Below are positions 24,069 to 31,643 of a DNA stretch of 34,626 bases, one piece after another. Each line of letters begins with the position of its first letter. Within the stretch, counting starts at the first letter, position 1. A model generated the notes under the pieces. It saw only the letters and a list, made by a program, of their open reading frames with translations. It did no database searches and was not told the origin of the DNA. The stretch lies in assembly GCA_017434775.1 (NCBI GenBank), contig JAFSGG010000081.1, forward strand, positions 1-34,626, in the 5' to 3' direction. Position numbers and translations under genes: made by a program. Origin of the DNA: Clostridia bacterium (GTDB taxonomy: Bacteria > Bacillota > Clostridia > Christensenellales > Aristaeellaceae).

Positions 24069-26771
24069 ATGAACGATCTGGACTACTTGAGGCTCTCAAA
24101 GCCTCAGAAACTCGTTCATAAACTGAAAGAATTTGTGGTAAACCTCCCCCGCCGCCTGCTGCAGGCTCTCAAAAGCTTGATCCTGTGGTTCATCGGCCTG
24201 TTCAAAGGCCTGGGCCATGGCATCATGGACCTGGTGCAGACCTATGTGCACGGGGATTGGAAAACCAAGGTTTCCTACACCATCATGGGCTTTGGCTCCA
24301 TGGCCCGCGGCCAGTGGCTGCGCGGTATTCTTTTCTTCGCATTCCAGACGGTATTCAACTGGTACATGTATGCCATGGGCATCAGCTTCCTTCAGAAGCT
24401 GGTATCGCTGGGCACGGTGGAAACCGCTACCATCAACCGCAGAACGGTTTACGGCGATAACTCCTTCCTCATTCTGCTCTATGGTGTGCTGACCATCTTC
24501 TTTGTGCTGGCTTTCCTGTACACCTGGTATGTGAATATCAAGCAGAATAAGCTGAGTGAAAAGCTGATCAAGGCCGGCAAACCCCTCAAGACCGCCAAGG
24601 ACGATTTGAAATCCATGACGGATGGTCAGTTCCACAAAACACTGCTGGCGCTGCCCACCCTGGGTGTCACCGTATTCACCATTCTGCCCATTGTGTTTAT
24701 GATTCTGGTGGCTTTCACCAACTATGACGAACAGCATCGTCCTCCGGGAAAACTGTTCTCCTGGGTTGGCACCGAAAACTTCCAGACACTGCTGGCTGCG
24801 CCTGACACTGACATGAATGTGCTGGTCCTCAACAAAACCGGCGATACCGCCTCCATTCAGCTCACTGCCTCCAACGGCGATATCCTCACCTTCAACACCA
24901 GTGATCCCGATGCCGCCACCCAGGCCCAGACGCTCACTTCCCAGCCCGTAGCCACCCTGTCCAATGCCAAGGAAGCGCCTGAATACACCGGGGATTTCGT
25001 CAGCGAACGGCATTCCTTCCAGTTGGTTGCCACCCGGCTGGATCCCATCGATTTTGAAACAGACAATATCCTCTATTCCGAAGAAAATATTGACCTGAAC
25101 ACTTTCGTTTCCGGCACGCTGACAGCGCATTTTGCTCCCGGTGAAAAGAATCTGCTGTGGCTGCAAAATGATGCCGGTCAATTCATCAGCCTGCAGATTG
25201 CCGATGCCGCTTATGCCGAACGCATCACAAACCGCATCAACGGCAAGAGCATCAAGCTGACCCTGAAAGATTCCATCCATGCCAATTTCACCCTGAACGA
25301 AGCACCGGCTGCAGTGACCCATCAGCTGATCGCCACCAAAGACGGCGTCTCCCGGAAAATGGCCGTTATTGGCTACAGCGCTTCTTCTGCCGCCGTTACG
25401 CTGGATAGCCTGATGCAGCAAAATGCCGGCATCACCCTGGAAAACGGCGTGGTGACAATTGCCGCTGCAAACGGCGATTTCATGACGCTTACGGCCGAAA
25501 ATGCTCAGGAAGCTGAGGCGCTGGTGGACTTTGTGGCCGCTGCCGCTTCGGAAACGGCCAATCCCATCGAGACGCTTTCTCTGATCTCCTTCAACAAGCA
25601 TCGCTTCACCCTGGAAATTGACGGTGCTTCCCAGCGCGTGGAAGGTTTCGCCCTTACGGCTTCCGGTGCCGATGTGACCGTAGAAAGCTTGGCGCAGCGC
25701 GAAAATGCCGTGCTCACCGTTTCCGCCGCTGATGATACCGACGGCACCACCGTCCTCACCATCACTGCCGATAACGGCGATTTCGTCACCCTGAAAACCC
25801 TGCAGGGCGACAAGGCTCATGCCATTGCCAAGGCGCATAGCGACGCTATTGCCCGTGGCGAAGCGGCTGCCAATGCCGATACTGCCGGCGAAACCGCCGA
25901 AGCCGTTCCTGCTCCGGTGATCAAACTGTCTGCCGCCGCCCTGCCCGCCTATTATGTGCTGGAAGTATACAGCGATCTGGGCGAGCCGGTCACCTTCTAT
26001 GCCAATAACATGATTTCCGTCCAGACGCCCTCCTTCGCCAACACCTTCAAGCAGGTGCTGTTCTGGACGCTGATCTGGGCCTTCTTCGCCACGTTCCTTA
26101 ACTATTTCCTGGGCATGCTGGTCGCCATCATGATCAACAAGAAGGGCATCAAGTTCAAGAAATTGTGGCGCACCATCCTGGTGATGACCATTGCCATTCC
26201 GCAGTTCATTTCCCTGCTGTATGTATCCAAGATGTTCGCCGCCGACGGCATCATCAATGGCATGCTGCAGTCCTGGGGTTGGATCAAGGACCCCCTGCCC
26301 TTCTGGACGGATCCTTCCTGGGCCCGTGTTACCATCATCGGTATCAATATCTGGATCGGCATTCCCTACCTGATGCTCATCGCCACCGGTATTCTGATGA
26401 ACATCCCGGCGGATCTTTACGAATCGGCCCGGATTGACGGCGCCAATGCCTTCCAGACCTACCGCAAAATCACCCTGCCCTACATGCTGTTTGTTACCGG
26501 TCCCTACCTGCTGACCAGCTTCACCGGCAATATCAACAACTTCAACGTGATCTTCCTTCTCTCTCAGGGCAAGCCCCTGAGCCTGGAACTGGCCGGCAAT
26601 GCCGGCAGCACGGACCTGCTGATCACCTGGCTGTATAAGATGACCGTGGACAACGGCAATTACAAACTGGCGGCCGTTATCGGCATTCTGGTATTCATTG
26701 TGTGCGCAGTGATTAACCTGATTGTCTACAACCTGATCCCGTCGGTGAAGAATGAGGAGGATTTCCAGTAA
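24069..26771 (+). CDS. MalF-like ABC permease with large repeat-bearing extracellular insertion
   Basis: A 900-residue permease, almost twice the family norm. Two to three N-terminal spans before residue 190 are followed by the span ending VAFTNYDE (about 195-219). Residues about 245-650 are an insertion without membrane spans; then come TFKQVLFWTLIWAFF and the remaining spans, with the ATPase-contact EAA loop ESARIDGANAFQTYRKITLP. The insertion contains four repeats marked by NGDILTF, DAGQFISL, NGDFMTL and NGDFVTL, whose N residues fall at 269, 367, 468 and 569. It lies in the same loop as E. coli MalF P2, which contacts MalE. ATG at 24069; the RBS is a weak AAGGG. Stop overlaps the next ATG. 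Confidence 0.92.
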   Translation: MNDLDYLRLSKPQKLVHKLKEFVVNLPRRLLQALKSLILWFIGLFKGLGHGIMDLVQTYVHGDWKTKVSYTIMGFGSMARGQWLRGILFFAFQTVFNWYMYAMGISFLQKLVSLGTVETATINRRTVYGDNSFLILLYGVLTIFFVLAFLYTWYVNIKQNKLSEKLIKAGKPLKTAKDDLKSMTDGQFHKTLLALPTLGVTVFTILPIVFMILVAFTNYDEQHRPPGKLFSWVGTENFQTLLAAPDTDMNVLVLNKTGDTASIQLTASNGDILTFNTSDPDAATQAQTLTSQPVATLSNAKEAPEYTGDFVSERHSFQLVATRLDPIDFETDNILYSEENIDLNTFVSGTLTAHFAPGEKNLLWLQNDAGQFISLQIADAAYAERITNRINGKSIKLTLKDSIHANFTLNEAPAAVTHQLIATKDGVSRKMAVIGYSASSAAVTLDSLMQQNAGITLENGVVTIAAANGDFMTLTAENAQEAEALVDFVAAAASETANPIETLSLISFNKHRFTLEIDGASQRVEGFALTASGADVTVESLAQRENAVLTVSAADDTDGTTVLTITADNGDFVTLKTLQGDKAHAIAKAHSDAIARGEAAANADTAGETAEAVPAPVIKLSAAALPAYYVLEVYSDLGEPVTFYANNMISVQTPSFANTFKQVLFWTLIWAFFATFLNYFLGMLVAIMINKKGIKFKKLWRTILVMTIAIPQFISLLYVSKMFAADGIINGMLQSWGWIKDPLPFWTDPSWARVTIIGINIWIGIPYLMLIATGILMNIPADLYESARIDGANAFQTYRKITLPYMLFVTGPYLLTSFTGNINNFNVIFLLSQGKPLSLELAGNAGSTDLLITWLYKMTVDNGNYKLAAVIGILVFIVCAVINLIVYNLIPSVKNEEDFQ

Positions 26772-27949
26772 TGGCTAAGAAGAATAACATTCCGGAAGTC
26801 GATATCCTTATTGACGAAGAAGCCGGCGTCATCCGGGAAGTGCACCCCTATGACGAAGCAATCAACAAAGCACGGCACATGCGCTCCAAGAAAGGCCATG
26901 AACGCCGGGTAAATGCATCCATCTATGCCGTGCTTATCATCATGAGCATCATCTGGCTGTGCCCCTTTGTGTTCCTGGTGCTCCAGTCCTTCCGCGGCGA
27001 AAGCGGCGGCCAGGTAGCCTACGTTTTGCCCAAGCAATGGACACTGGATAACTACGCATTTCTCTTTGAAGGCGTGGGCTTCAGCCTGCAGCTGCTGGTG
27101 AAGGATGCTGTGGCCATCATCGTCACTGCCCTCACCAATCTGGCCGGCATTCTGGGCATTGTTGCCTGCCTGCGCCGCAAGCAGAAAAACCCTCTGGAAA
27201 AGAACAAGAGCAATCTGAAACTGGCACTGCTGGTATTCGCCGTCATGATGCTGATCAACTTCATGCGCGCCGTAGATTCCACCAACTGCAATTTCGTACG
27301 CTGGTTTATCAATACCCTGACCATCGCCCTGTTCTGTTCCGTGATCCAGACCATCATGGTGCTCTCCGTTTCCTACAGCCTCAGCCGCATCCGCTTTAAA
27401 GGCCGCAAGCTGATCATGAACGTGGTGCTGGTGCTGGGCATGTTCCCTGGCTTCCTCACCATGATCGTGCTGTACTATCTGCTGAGCACCCTGGGCCTCA
27501 CCCAGGCAGGCGCTGTGCCCGGCCTGATCCTCATCTCCTGTGCCTCTTCCGGCATGGGTTACTACATCTCCAAGGGCTTCTTCGATACCATCCCCAAATC
27601 CCTGGATGAATCGGCCCGTATTGACGGTGCCACCCGTTCCCAGGTATTCCTGAAGATCATCATGCCCATGGCTAAGCCCATCGTCATCTATACCATCCTG
27701 ATGGCGTTCATGGGGCCCTGGGGCGATTATGTATTCGCTTCCTATGTGGCCTTTGGCAATCCTTCCGGCTATAACGTGGCCGTGGGTCTGTACCGCTGGG
27801 TCAACACCAATGACTATGCAGCCGCAGGCGGTATGTTCACCAAATTCTGCGCCGGCGGCGTGCTGGTGGCCATTCCCATCACCGCCCTGTTCATTGCCCT
27901 GCAGAAATACTATGTGGAAGGTGTTACCGGCGGTGCCGTAAAGGGTTAA
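26771..27949 (+). CDS. MalG-like ABC permease with extra two-span segment
   Basis: A 392-residue partner permease; typical MalG is near 280-300. First span about 52-73 (SIYAVLIIMSIIWLCPFVFLV), then the usual LDNYAFLF. Before the standard WFINTLTIALFCSVIQ there are about 75 extra residues with two hydrophobic stretches (VAIIVTALTNLAGILGIVA and LALLVFAVMMLINFM) joined by a basic loop. The EAA loop is ESARIDGATRSQVFLKIIMP, and the end VEGVTGGAVKG matches the MalG tail. It starts inside the stop of the MalF-like gene (TAATG), indicating coupling. Confidence 0.92.
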   Translation: MAKKNNIPEVDILIDEEAGVIREVHPYDEAINKARHMRSKKGHERRVNASIYAVLIIMSIIWLCPFVFLVLQSFRGESGGQVAYVLPKQWTLDNYAFLFEGVGFSLQLLVKDAVAIIVTALTNLAGILGIVACLRRKQKNPLEKNKSNLKLALLVFAVMMLINFMRAVDSTNCNFVRWFINTLTIALFCSVIQTIMVLSVSYSLSRIRFKGRKLIMNVVLVLGMFPGFLTMIVLYYLLSTLGLTQAGAVPGLILISCASSGMGYYISKGFFDTIPKSLDESARIDGATRSQVFLKIIMPMAKPIVIYTILMAFMGPWGDYVFASYVAFGNPSGYNVAVGLYRWVNTNDYAAAGGMFTKFCAGGVLVAIPITALFIALQKYYVEGVTGGAVKG

Positions 27950-28009
27950 TTCCCTGCCCGGTGCTTCATCCATTCAAGATCGAAGAATCCTATATAAGGA
28001 GGAAAAACA

Positions 28010-29134
28010 ATGGCAAGTGTTACGCTTAAAGGTGTAAAGAAAATTTACGATAATAAAGTCGTTGCCGTACAGGAATTTAACCTGGAAATCAAAGATAAGG
28101 AATTTGTGGTATTCGTCGGCCCCTCCGGCTGCGGCAAATCCACCACCCTGCGCATGATCGCCGGTCTGGAAGACATCTCCGAAGGCGAGCTGTACATCGG
28201 CGATAATCTGGTGAACGACGTGGAACCCAAGGACCGCGATATCGCCATGGTGTTCCAGAACTACGCCCTCTATCCCCACATTTCCGTGTACGAAAACCTG
28301 GCTTTCTCCCTGCGCATCCGCAAGATGGATAACGAAGAAATCCATCGCCGGGTATGCCAGGCGGCGGAGATCCTGGGCATCACCCAGTACCTGACCCGCA
28401 AGCCCAAGGCCCTTTCCGGCGGCCAGCGCCAGCGTGTGGCCATCGGCCGCGCCATCGTGCGTGAACCCGCCGTCTTCCTCATGGACGAACCCCTGTCCAA
28501 CCTGGACGCCAAGCTGCGCAACCAGATGCGCGCCGAAATCATTCTGCTGCGCAAGCGCATTGACACCACCTTCATCTACGTCACCCACGACCAGACCGAA
28601 GCCATGACCCTGGGCGATCGCATCGTCATCATGAAGGACGGCTTCATCCAGCAGGTGGGCACGCCCCAGGAAGTGTTCGATACCCCCCGCAATCTGTTCG
28701 TTGCCGGCTTCATCGGCAGCCCTCAGATGAACTTCCTCAATGCCAGGCTGGTGAAGAACGGCGCTCAGTACAGCGTGGAATTGCTGGGCACCAGCATTCC
28801 TCTGAACGAAGACCAGAGCAAAAAGCTGGCTGAAAAGAGCATTGATACCATGGATGTGATCATGGGTGTGCGCCCCGAACACACCACCGTCCGCTTCCAG
28901 GATGCCCAGAACGCCATTGAATCCACCATTTCCGTGAACGAAATGATGGGCAGCGAACTGCATCTGCACGTGAATACCACCGCTGATGACAAGGTGATTC
29001 TGCGCCTGCCCACCATCGACCTGACTGATGAACAGCGCCAGCAGCTGTCCTTTGGCAACAAGCTGTACTTCACCTTCGCCAGCAAGGTCATTCACCTGTT
29101 CAACCCCGAAACGGAAGAAAGCCTGCTGTTCTGA
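28010..29134 (+). CDS. MsmX/MalK-type sugar ABC importer ATPase
   Basis: A 374-residue ATPase that powers the importer. Walker A GPSGCGKST at 37-45, Q-loop VFQNYALYPH, signature LSGGQRQRVAIGRAIVR from 135, Walker B AVFLMDEPLSNLD, and H-loop YVTHDQTEAMT. The C-terminal third is the TOBE/OB-type regulatory domain with the family motif GVRPEH. In Bacillus one MsmX serves several sugar importers, so this may do likewise. It lies 60 bases after the MalG-like gene with AAGGAGG upstream and no separate promoter recognised. Confidence 0.95.
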   Translation: MASVTLKGVKKIYDNKVVAVQEFNLEIKDKEFVVFVGPSGCGKSTTLRMIAGLEDISEGELYIGDNLVNDVEPKDRDIAMVFQNYALYPHISVYENLAFSLRIRKMDNEEIHRRVCQAAEILGITQYLTRKPKALSGGQRQRVAIGRAIVREPAVFLMDEPLSNLDAKLRNQMRAEIILLRKRIDTTFIYVTHDQTEAMTLGDRIVIMKDGFIQQVGTPQEVFDTPRNLFVAGFIGSPQMNFLNARLVKNGAQYSVELLGTSIPLNEDQSKKLAEKSIDTMDVIMGVRPEHTTVRFQDAQNAIESTISVNEMMGSELHLHVNTTADDKVILRLPTIDLTDEQRQQLSFGNKLYFTFASKVIHLFNPETEESLLF

Positions 29135-29143
29135 TCAAACACC

Positions 29144-29173
29144 ATCCCGGATCCTGCGATCCGGGATTTTTTT
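29144..29173 (+). terminator. Terminator of the importer operon
   Basis: ATCCCGGATC and GATCCGGGAT form a perfect 10-bp stem around CTGC, followed by T-rich sequence. Confidence 0.95.
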
Positions 29174-29174
29174 C

Positions 29175-29203
29175 TTGCCATCGTGTTTTTTGCATGCTAT
29201 AAT
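29175..29203 (+). promoter_or_regulatory. Sigma-A promoter of mscL
   Basis: TTGCCA at 29175-29180, 17-base spacer, TATAAT at 29198-29203 preceded by TGC (extended -10). Confidence 0.85.
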
Positions 29204-29254
29204 AAATACAGACAAAAGAGCCGCCTGTGCGGCCATAGAAAGGGGTTCTTTATC

Positions 29255-29728
29255 ATGGGCAAGTTTATGAAGGATTTTAAGGCTTTTGCACTCAAGGGTA
29301 ACGTTGTGGATATGGCAGTCGGCGTTGTGGTCGGCGGTGCGTTCGGCAAGATCGTCACGTCTCTGGTGAATGATCTGGTCATGCCCCTGCTGTCCCTGCT
29401 CACCGGCGGCACCAATGTTTCCGGCATGTTCCTGCTGCTGAAGGCTGCCCCCGAAGGCACCGTGGTGGAAACCATTGATCAGGCCAAGGAACTGGGCCTG
29501 GCCACCTTCAACTACGGCAACTTCATCCAGACGGTGATCGACTTTGTTCTCATCGCCCTGAGCATTTTCCTGTGCATCCGCCTCATCAGCAAGCTGCACA
29601 AGAAGAAGGAAGAGCCCGCTGCTCCTGCTCCCGCTCCCCGTCTGTGCCCCTTCTGCTGCCAGCCCGTGGATGATAAGGCTACCCGCTGCCATCACTGCAC
29701 CAGCGAACTGCCCAAAGTGGAGGCATAA
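29255..29728 (+). CDS. mscL: Large-conductance mechanosensitive channel with C-terminal zinc ribbon
   Basis: A 157-residue channel that opens under membrane tension to release solutes during osmotic downshock. It begins MGKFMKDFKAFALKGNVVDMAVGVVVGGAFG, with the amphipathic N-helix and first pore helix, and the second span is about 93-113 (IDFVLIALSIFLCIRLIS). The tail after KKKEE is alanine/proline-rich and then holds a zinc ribbon, CPFC at 131-134 and CHHC at 145-148. This tail is not part of the classical E. coli channel but is seen in other Clostridia. ATG at 29255 has AAAGGGG ten bases upstream. Confidence 0.94.
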   Translation: MGKFMKDFKAFALKGNVVDMAVGVVVGGAFGKIVTSLVNDLVMPLLSLLTGGTNVSGMFLLLKAAPEGTVVETIDQAKELGLATFNYGNFIQTVIDFVLIALSIFLCIRLISKLHKKKEEPAAPAPAPRLCPFCCQPVDDKATRCHHCTSELPKVEA

Positions 29729-30357
29729 TGCAATACCGTCATTTCTTCTGGGATTTTGACGGTACACTGTACGATACATACGGTCGCATTACCCGTGCGG
29801 CGCAATATGCATTGGCTGATCTGGACCTCTCCGTGCCTTACGGAGAGGTCTATCAGCATGTAAAACGTTCGCTGCATACGGTGTACCTTCACTTCGCCCA
29901 GCCCTGCAATATCACGGAAGATACCTTTATGAAGGCGTACCGCAGCCACTCCGAAACGGAAGGGCCGGAAAGCATGTCCCTCTACCCCGGCTCCCGGGCT
30001 TTCCTGGAAAAAGTGATCGCCCTGGGCGGCCGCAATTACCTCTACACCCATCGGGGATATGACAGCGCCTTTGCCGCCCTGAACCGGGATGGCATCACAC
30101 CCCTCTTTCATGATTTTGTCACCAGCAAAGACGGCTTCCCTTCCAAACCGGCGCCGGATGCACTGCTCCACCTGACCGGAAAACATTCTCTGCCCATGCC
30201 AGCATGCATTATGATGGGTGACCGGGATATTGATCTGGAAGCAGCGAAAAACGCCGGGATGGCCGCCTGCCTGTTTGACCCGGACCATTTCTACGACAAT
30301 TATCAGACCCCGCTTCGGTTTTACACCTACGGGGATATGCAAGCCCATTTTTTCTGA
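29728..30357 (+). CDS. HAD-superfamily hydrolase (phosphatase-like)
   Basis: A 209-residue HAD subfamily IA protein. Motif I is FFWDFDGTLYDT with nucleophile D9 and D11; motif II is LYTHRG; motif III lysine lies in KPAPDALLHL; motif IV is MMGDRDIDLEAAKNAGM. Members act mostly on small phosphorylated metabolites; no substrate can be assigned. It starts at the last base of the mscL stop (TAATG), so the two are translationally coupled. Confidence 0.9.
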   Translation: MQYRHFFWDFDGTLYDTYGRITRAAQYALADLDLSVPYGEVYQHVKRSLHTVYLHFAQPCNITEDTFMKAYRSHSETEGPESMSLYPGSRAFLEKVIALGGRNYLYTHRGYDSAFAALNRDGITPLFHDFVTSKDGFPSKPAPDALLHLTGKHSLPMPACIMMGDRDIDLEAAKNAGMAACLFDPDHFYDNYQTPLRFYTYGDMQAHFF

Positions 30358-30370
30358 GCAAAATGAAACA

Positions 30371-30403
30371 GGGAACGCTTTATTGCGCATCCCTGTTTTT
30401 TTG
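30371..30403. terminator. Terminator between HAD gene and cwlD
   Basis: ACAGGGA and TCCCTGT pair around a loop, followed by seven T on the plus strand. The hairpin overlaps the last codons and stop of cwlD on the minus strand. Confidence 0.8.
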
Positions 30404-31096
30404 TTGCAACCGGATATATTCGCAAACACCGGTGCAAACGGCTTCTGCCAACCGTTTCTGATAATCAGCATCCATCAGCCATTTTGCCTCCTGCGGATTG
30501 GAAATGAAACCGCATTCAATCAGCACGGAAGGAATGGGCAGCGACAGCATGTAATAATCTCCGGCCATGGCACTGCGCACCCGAGTGGGTTGCAAACCGC
30601 CAATCAGTGCCGCCTGCAGGCAGCCTGCCAACAAGCGGCTGTCTGCATTGTTTTTTCGGTAAAACACCTGTGGGCCGGATTCTACTGCATCATGATACTG
30701 ATTCATATGGACGGAGAGCAGCAGGTCCGCATCGCCATCCTTTGCCATCTGCAGTCGTGCATCCAGATCGGGCCGTTTCCTGTCTGCGAAAGCCTTGTCC
30801 TCCATCCGGGTCATGATCACCTGTGCCCCCTGTGCTTCCAACGCGCTTTGAATCTGCAGGGCCATCCGCAAATTATACTCCTTTTCCCACAAACCACCGT
30901 TTATAGCCCGGGCGCCGCCGTCATATCCTCCATGCCCGGCATCAACCAAAATGCACAGGCCTTCCAGCGCACCGCTTTCCTCCGTGATCACCGATTCTGG
31001 CTGCCCCTCTCTTTGGTTTTTGTCCTGAACAATGCCAAAGAGGCCAATTACAATTACACCACAGAGCATAGTCCAAAAAAACACATTCCGCTTCAC
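30380..31096 (-). CDS. cwlD: CwlD-type N-acetylmuramoyl-L-alanine amidase (spore cortex)
   Basis: A 238-residue amidase_3 enzyme, the same length class as Bacillus CwlD, which removes side peptides so that muramic lactam can form in spore cortex. An N-terminal membrane/signal segment (about 5-23) is followed by VDAGHGGYDGGA with the zinc His, GLWEKEYNLRMALQ with the zinc Glu, LLLSVHMNQ with the second His, and IECGFISN with the catalytic Glu. The start is a GTG at 31096, with GGAGGGG six bases upstream. This gene is the best evidence in the window for an endospore former. Confidence 0.9.
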   Translation of the reverse strand: MKRNVFFWTMLCGVIVIGLFGIVQDKNQREGQPESVITEESGALEGLCILVDAGHGGYDGGARAINGGLWEKEYNLRMALQIQSALEAQGAQVIMTRMEDKAFADRKRPDLDARLQMAKDGDADLLLSVHMNQYHDAVESGPQVFYRKNNADSRLLAGCLQAALIGGLQPTRVRSAMAGDYYMLSLPIPSVLIECGFISNPQEAKWLMDADYQKRLAEAVCTGVCEYIRLQQKNRDAQ

Positions 31097-31114
31097 ACCA
31101 TCCCCTCCGGTTTT

Positions 31115-31141
31115 ACCCTATGCGCATCGGTTTTTGTTTAT
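31115..31141 (-). promoter_or_regulatory. Possible sigma-E-like sporulation promoter of cwlD
   Basis: Minus strand ATA (31141-31139), 16 bases, then CATAGGGT (31122-31115), which resembles the ATA-16-CATAnnnT pattern of sigma-E promoters. The implied leader is very short, about 12 bases, so the call is weak. Confidence 0.25.
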
Positions 31142-31192
31142 CCTGTCAAGTAACAAATTTCTTAAATCTTTTTTCATTTTTCCTTTTCGATG

Positions 31193-31489
31193 TTATCCAC
31201 AAAAAAATCTTAACATTTTCCGGCATTATACAGCACATACACAGGTTATTTGTGGTTTTTGACGGTTTTCCGGCTTTTTTTCACTGTATATACAGCATAT
31301 ACCCTCTGATTTATGCAAAACATGTTTTTCCCCATTATCCACAGAGTTATCCACAGTTGTCCACCAAAAAAGAGGCTGAAAACCCTTATTTCACCGTTGG
31401 ACTGTGGATAACTTTTACTTTTTTCACGTTATCCACAGTGGAAAACACGGGGTTGTTCCCGAAAATTATCCACAGTCGGCGGTGGATAA
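31193..31489. other. DnaA-box cluster, candidate replication origin
   Basis: Six perfect TTATCCACA boxes occur: plus strand at 31193, 31335, 31347, 31429 and 31466, and minus strand at 31403-31411. A seventh with one mismatch (TTATCCACC) is on the minus strand at 31481-31489, and a weaker TTGTCCACC at 31357. The surroundings are AT-rich compared with flanking genes, and no gene lies between 31097 and 31640. Density, perfect matches and AT-rich flanks are those of a bacterial oriC. dnaA and dnaN are not in the window. Confidence 0.75.
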
Positions 31490-31615
31490 AAATAGCTTCA
31501 AAAGATTAGAGGAAAGCAACAGTTTTGTAACATTTTGCTCTTGACACTCCTTTTTATTCCATATTCTGGCACAAATCAGCCGATGCATGAACCTTTCATT
31601 TTCATCTGAGTGCAA

Positions 31616-31643
31616 CAAAAAAGCAGCTCATGACAGCTGCTTA
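31616..31643 (-). terminator. Terminator of the uvrA-truA-radical SAM operon
   Basis: Minus strand AAGCAGCT and AGCTGCTT around GTCATG, followed by a T run. It overlaps the stop codon of the radical SAM gene. Confidence 0.9.

Noticed and set aside
24096-25838. 580-residue minus-strand open frame opposite the MalF-like gene
   Set aside because: Shadow of the real permease, rich in G, Q and H and lacking any domain.
31193-31489. CRISPR array as explanation for the repeated TTATCCACA
   Set aside because: The unit is only nine bases, irregularly spaced and on both strands; no long direct repeat and no cas genes.
31120-31509. 129-residue open frame across the DnaA-box region
   Set aside because: Phenylalanine-rich translation of AT-rich DNA, no RBS, crosses all DnaA boxes.
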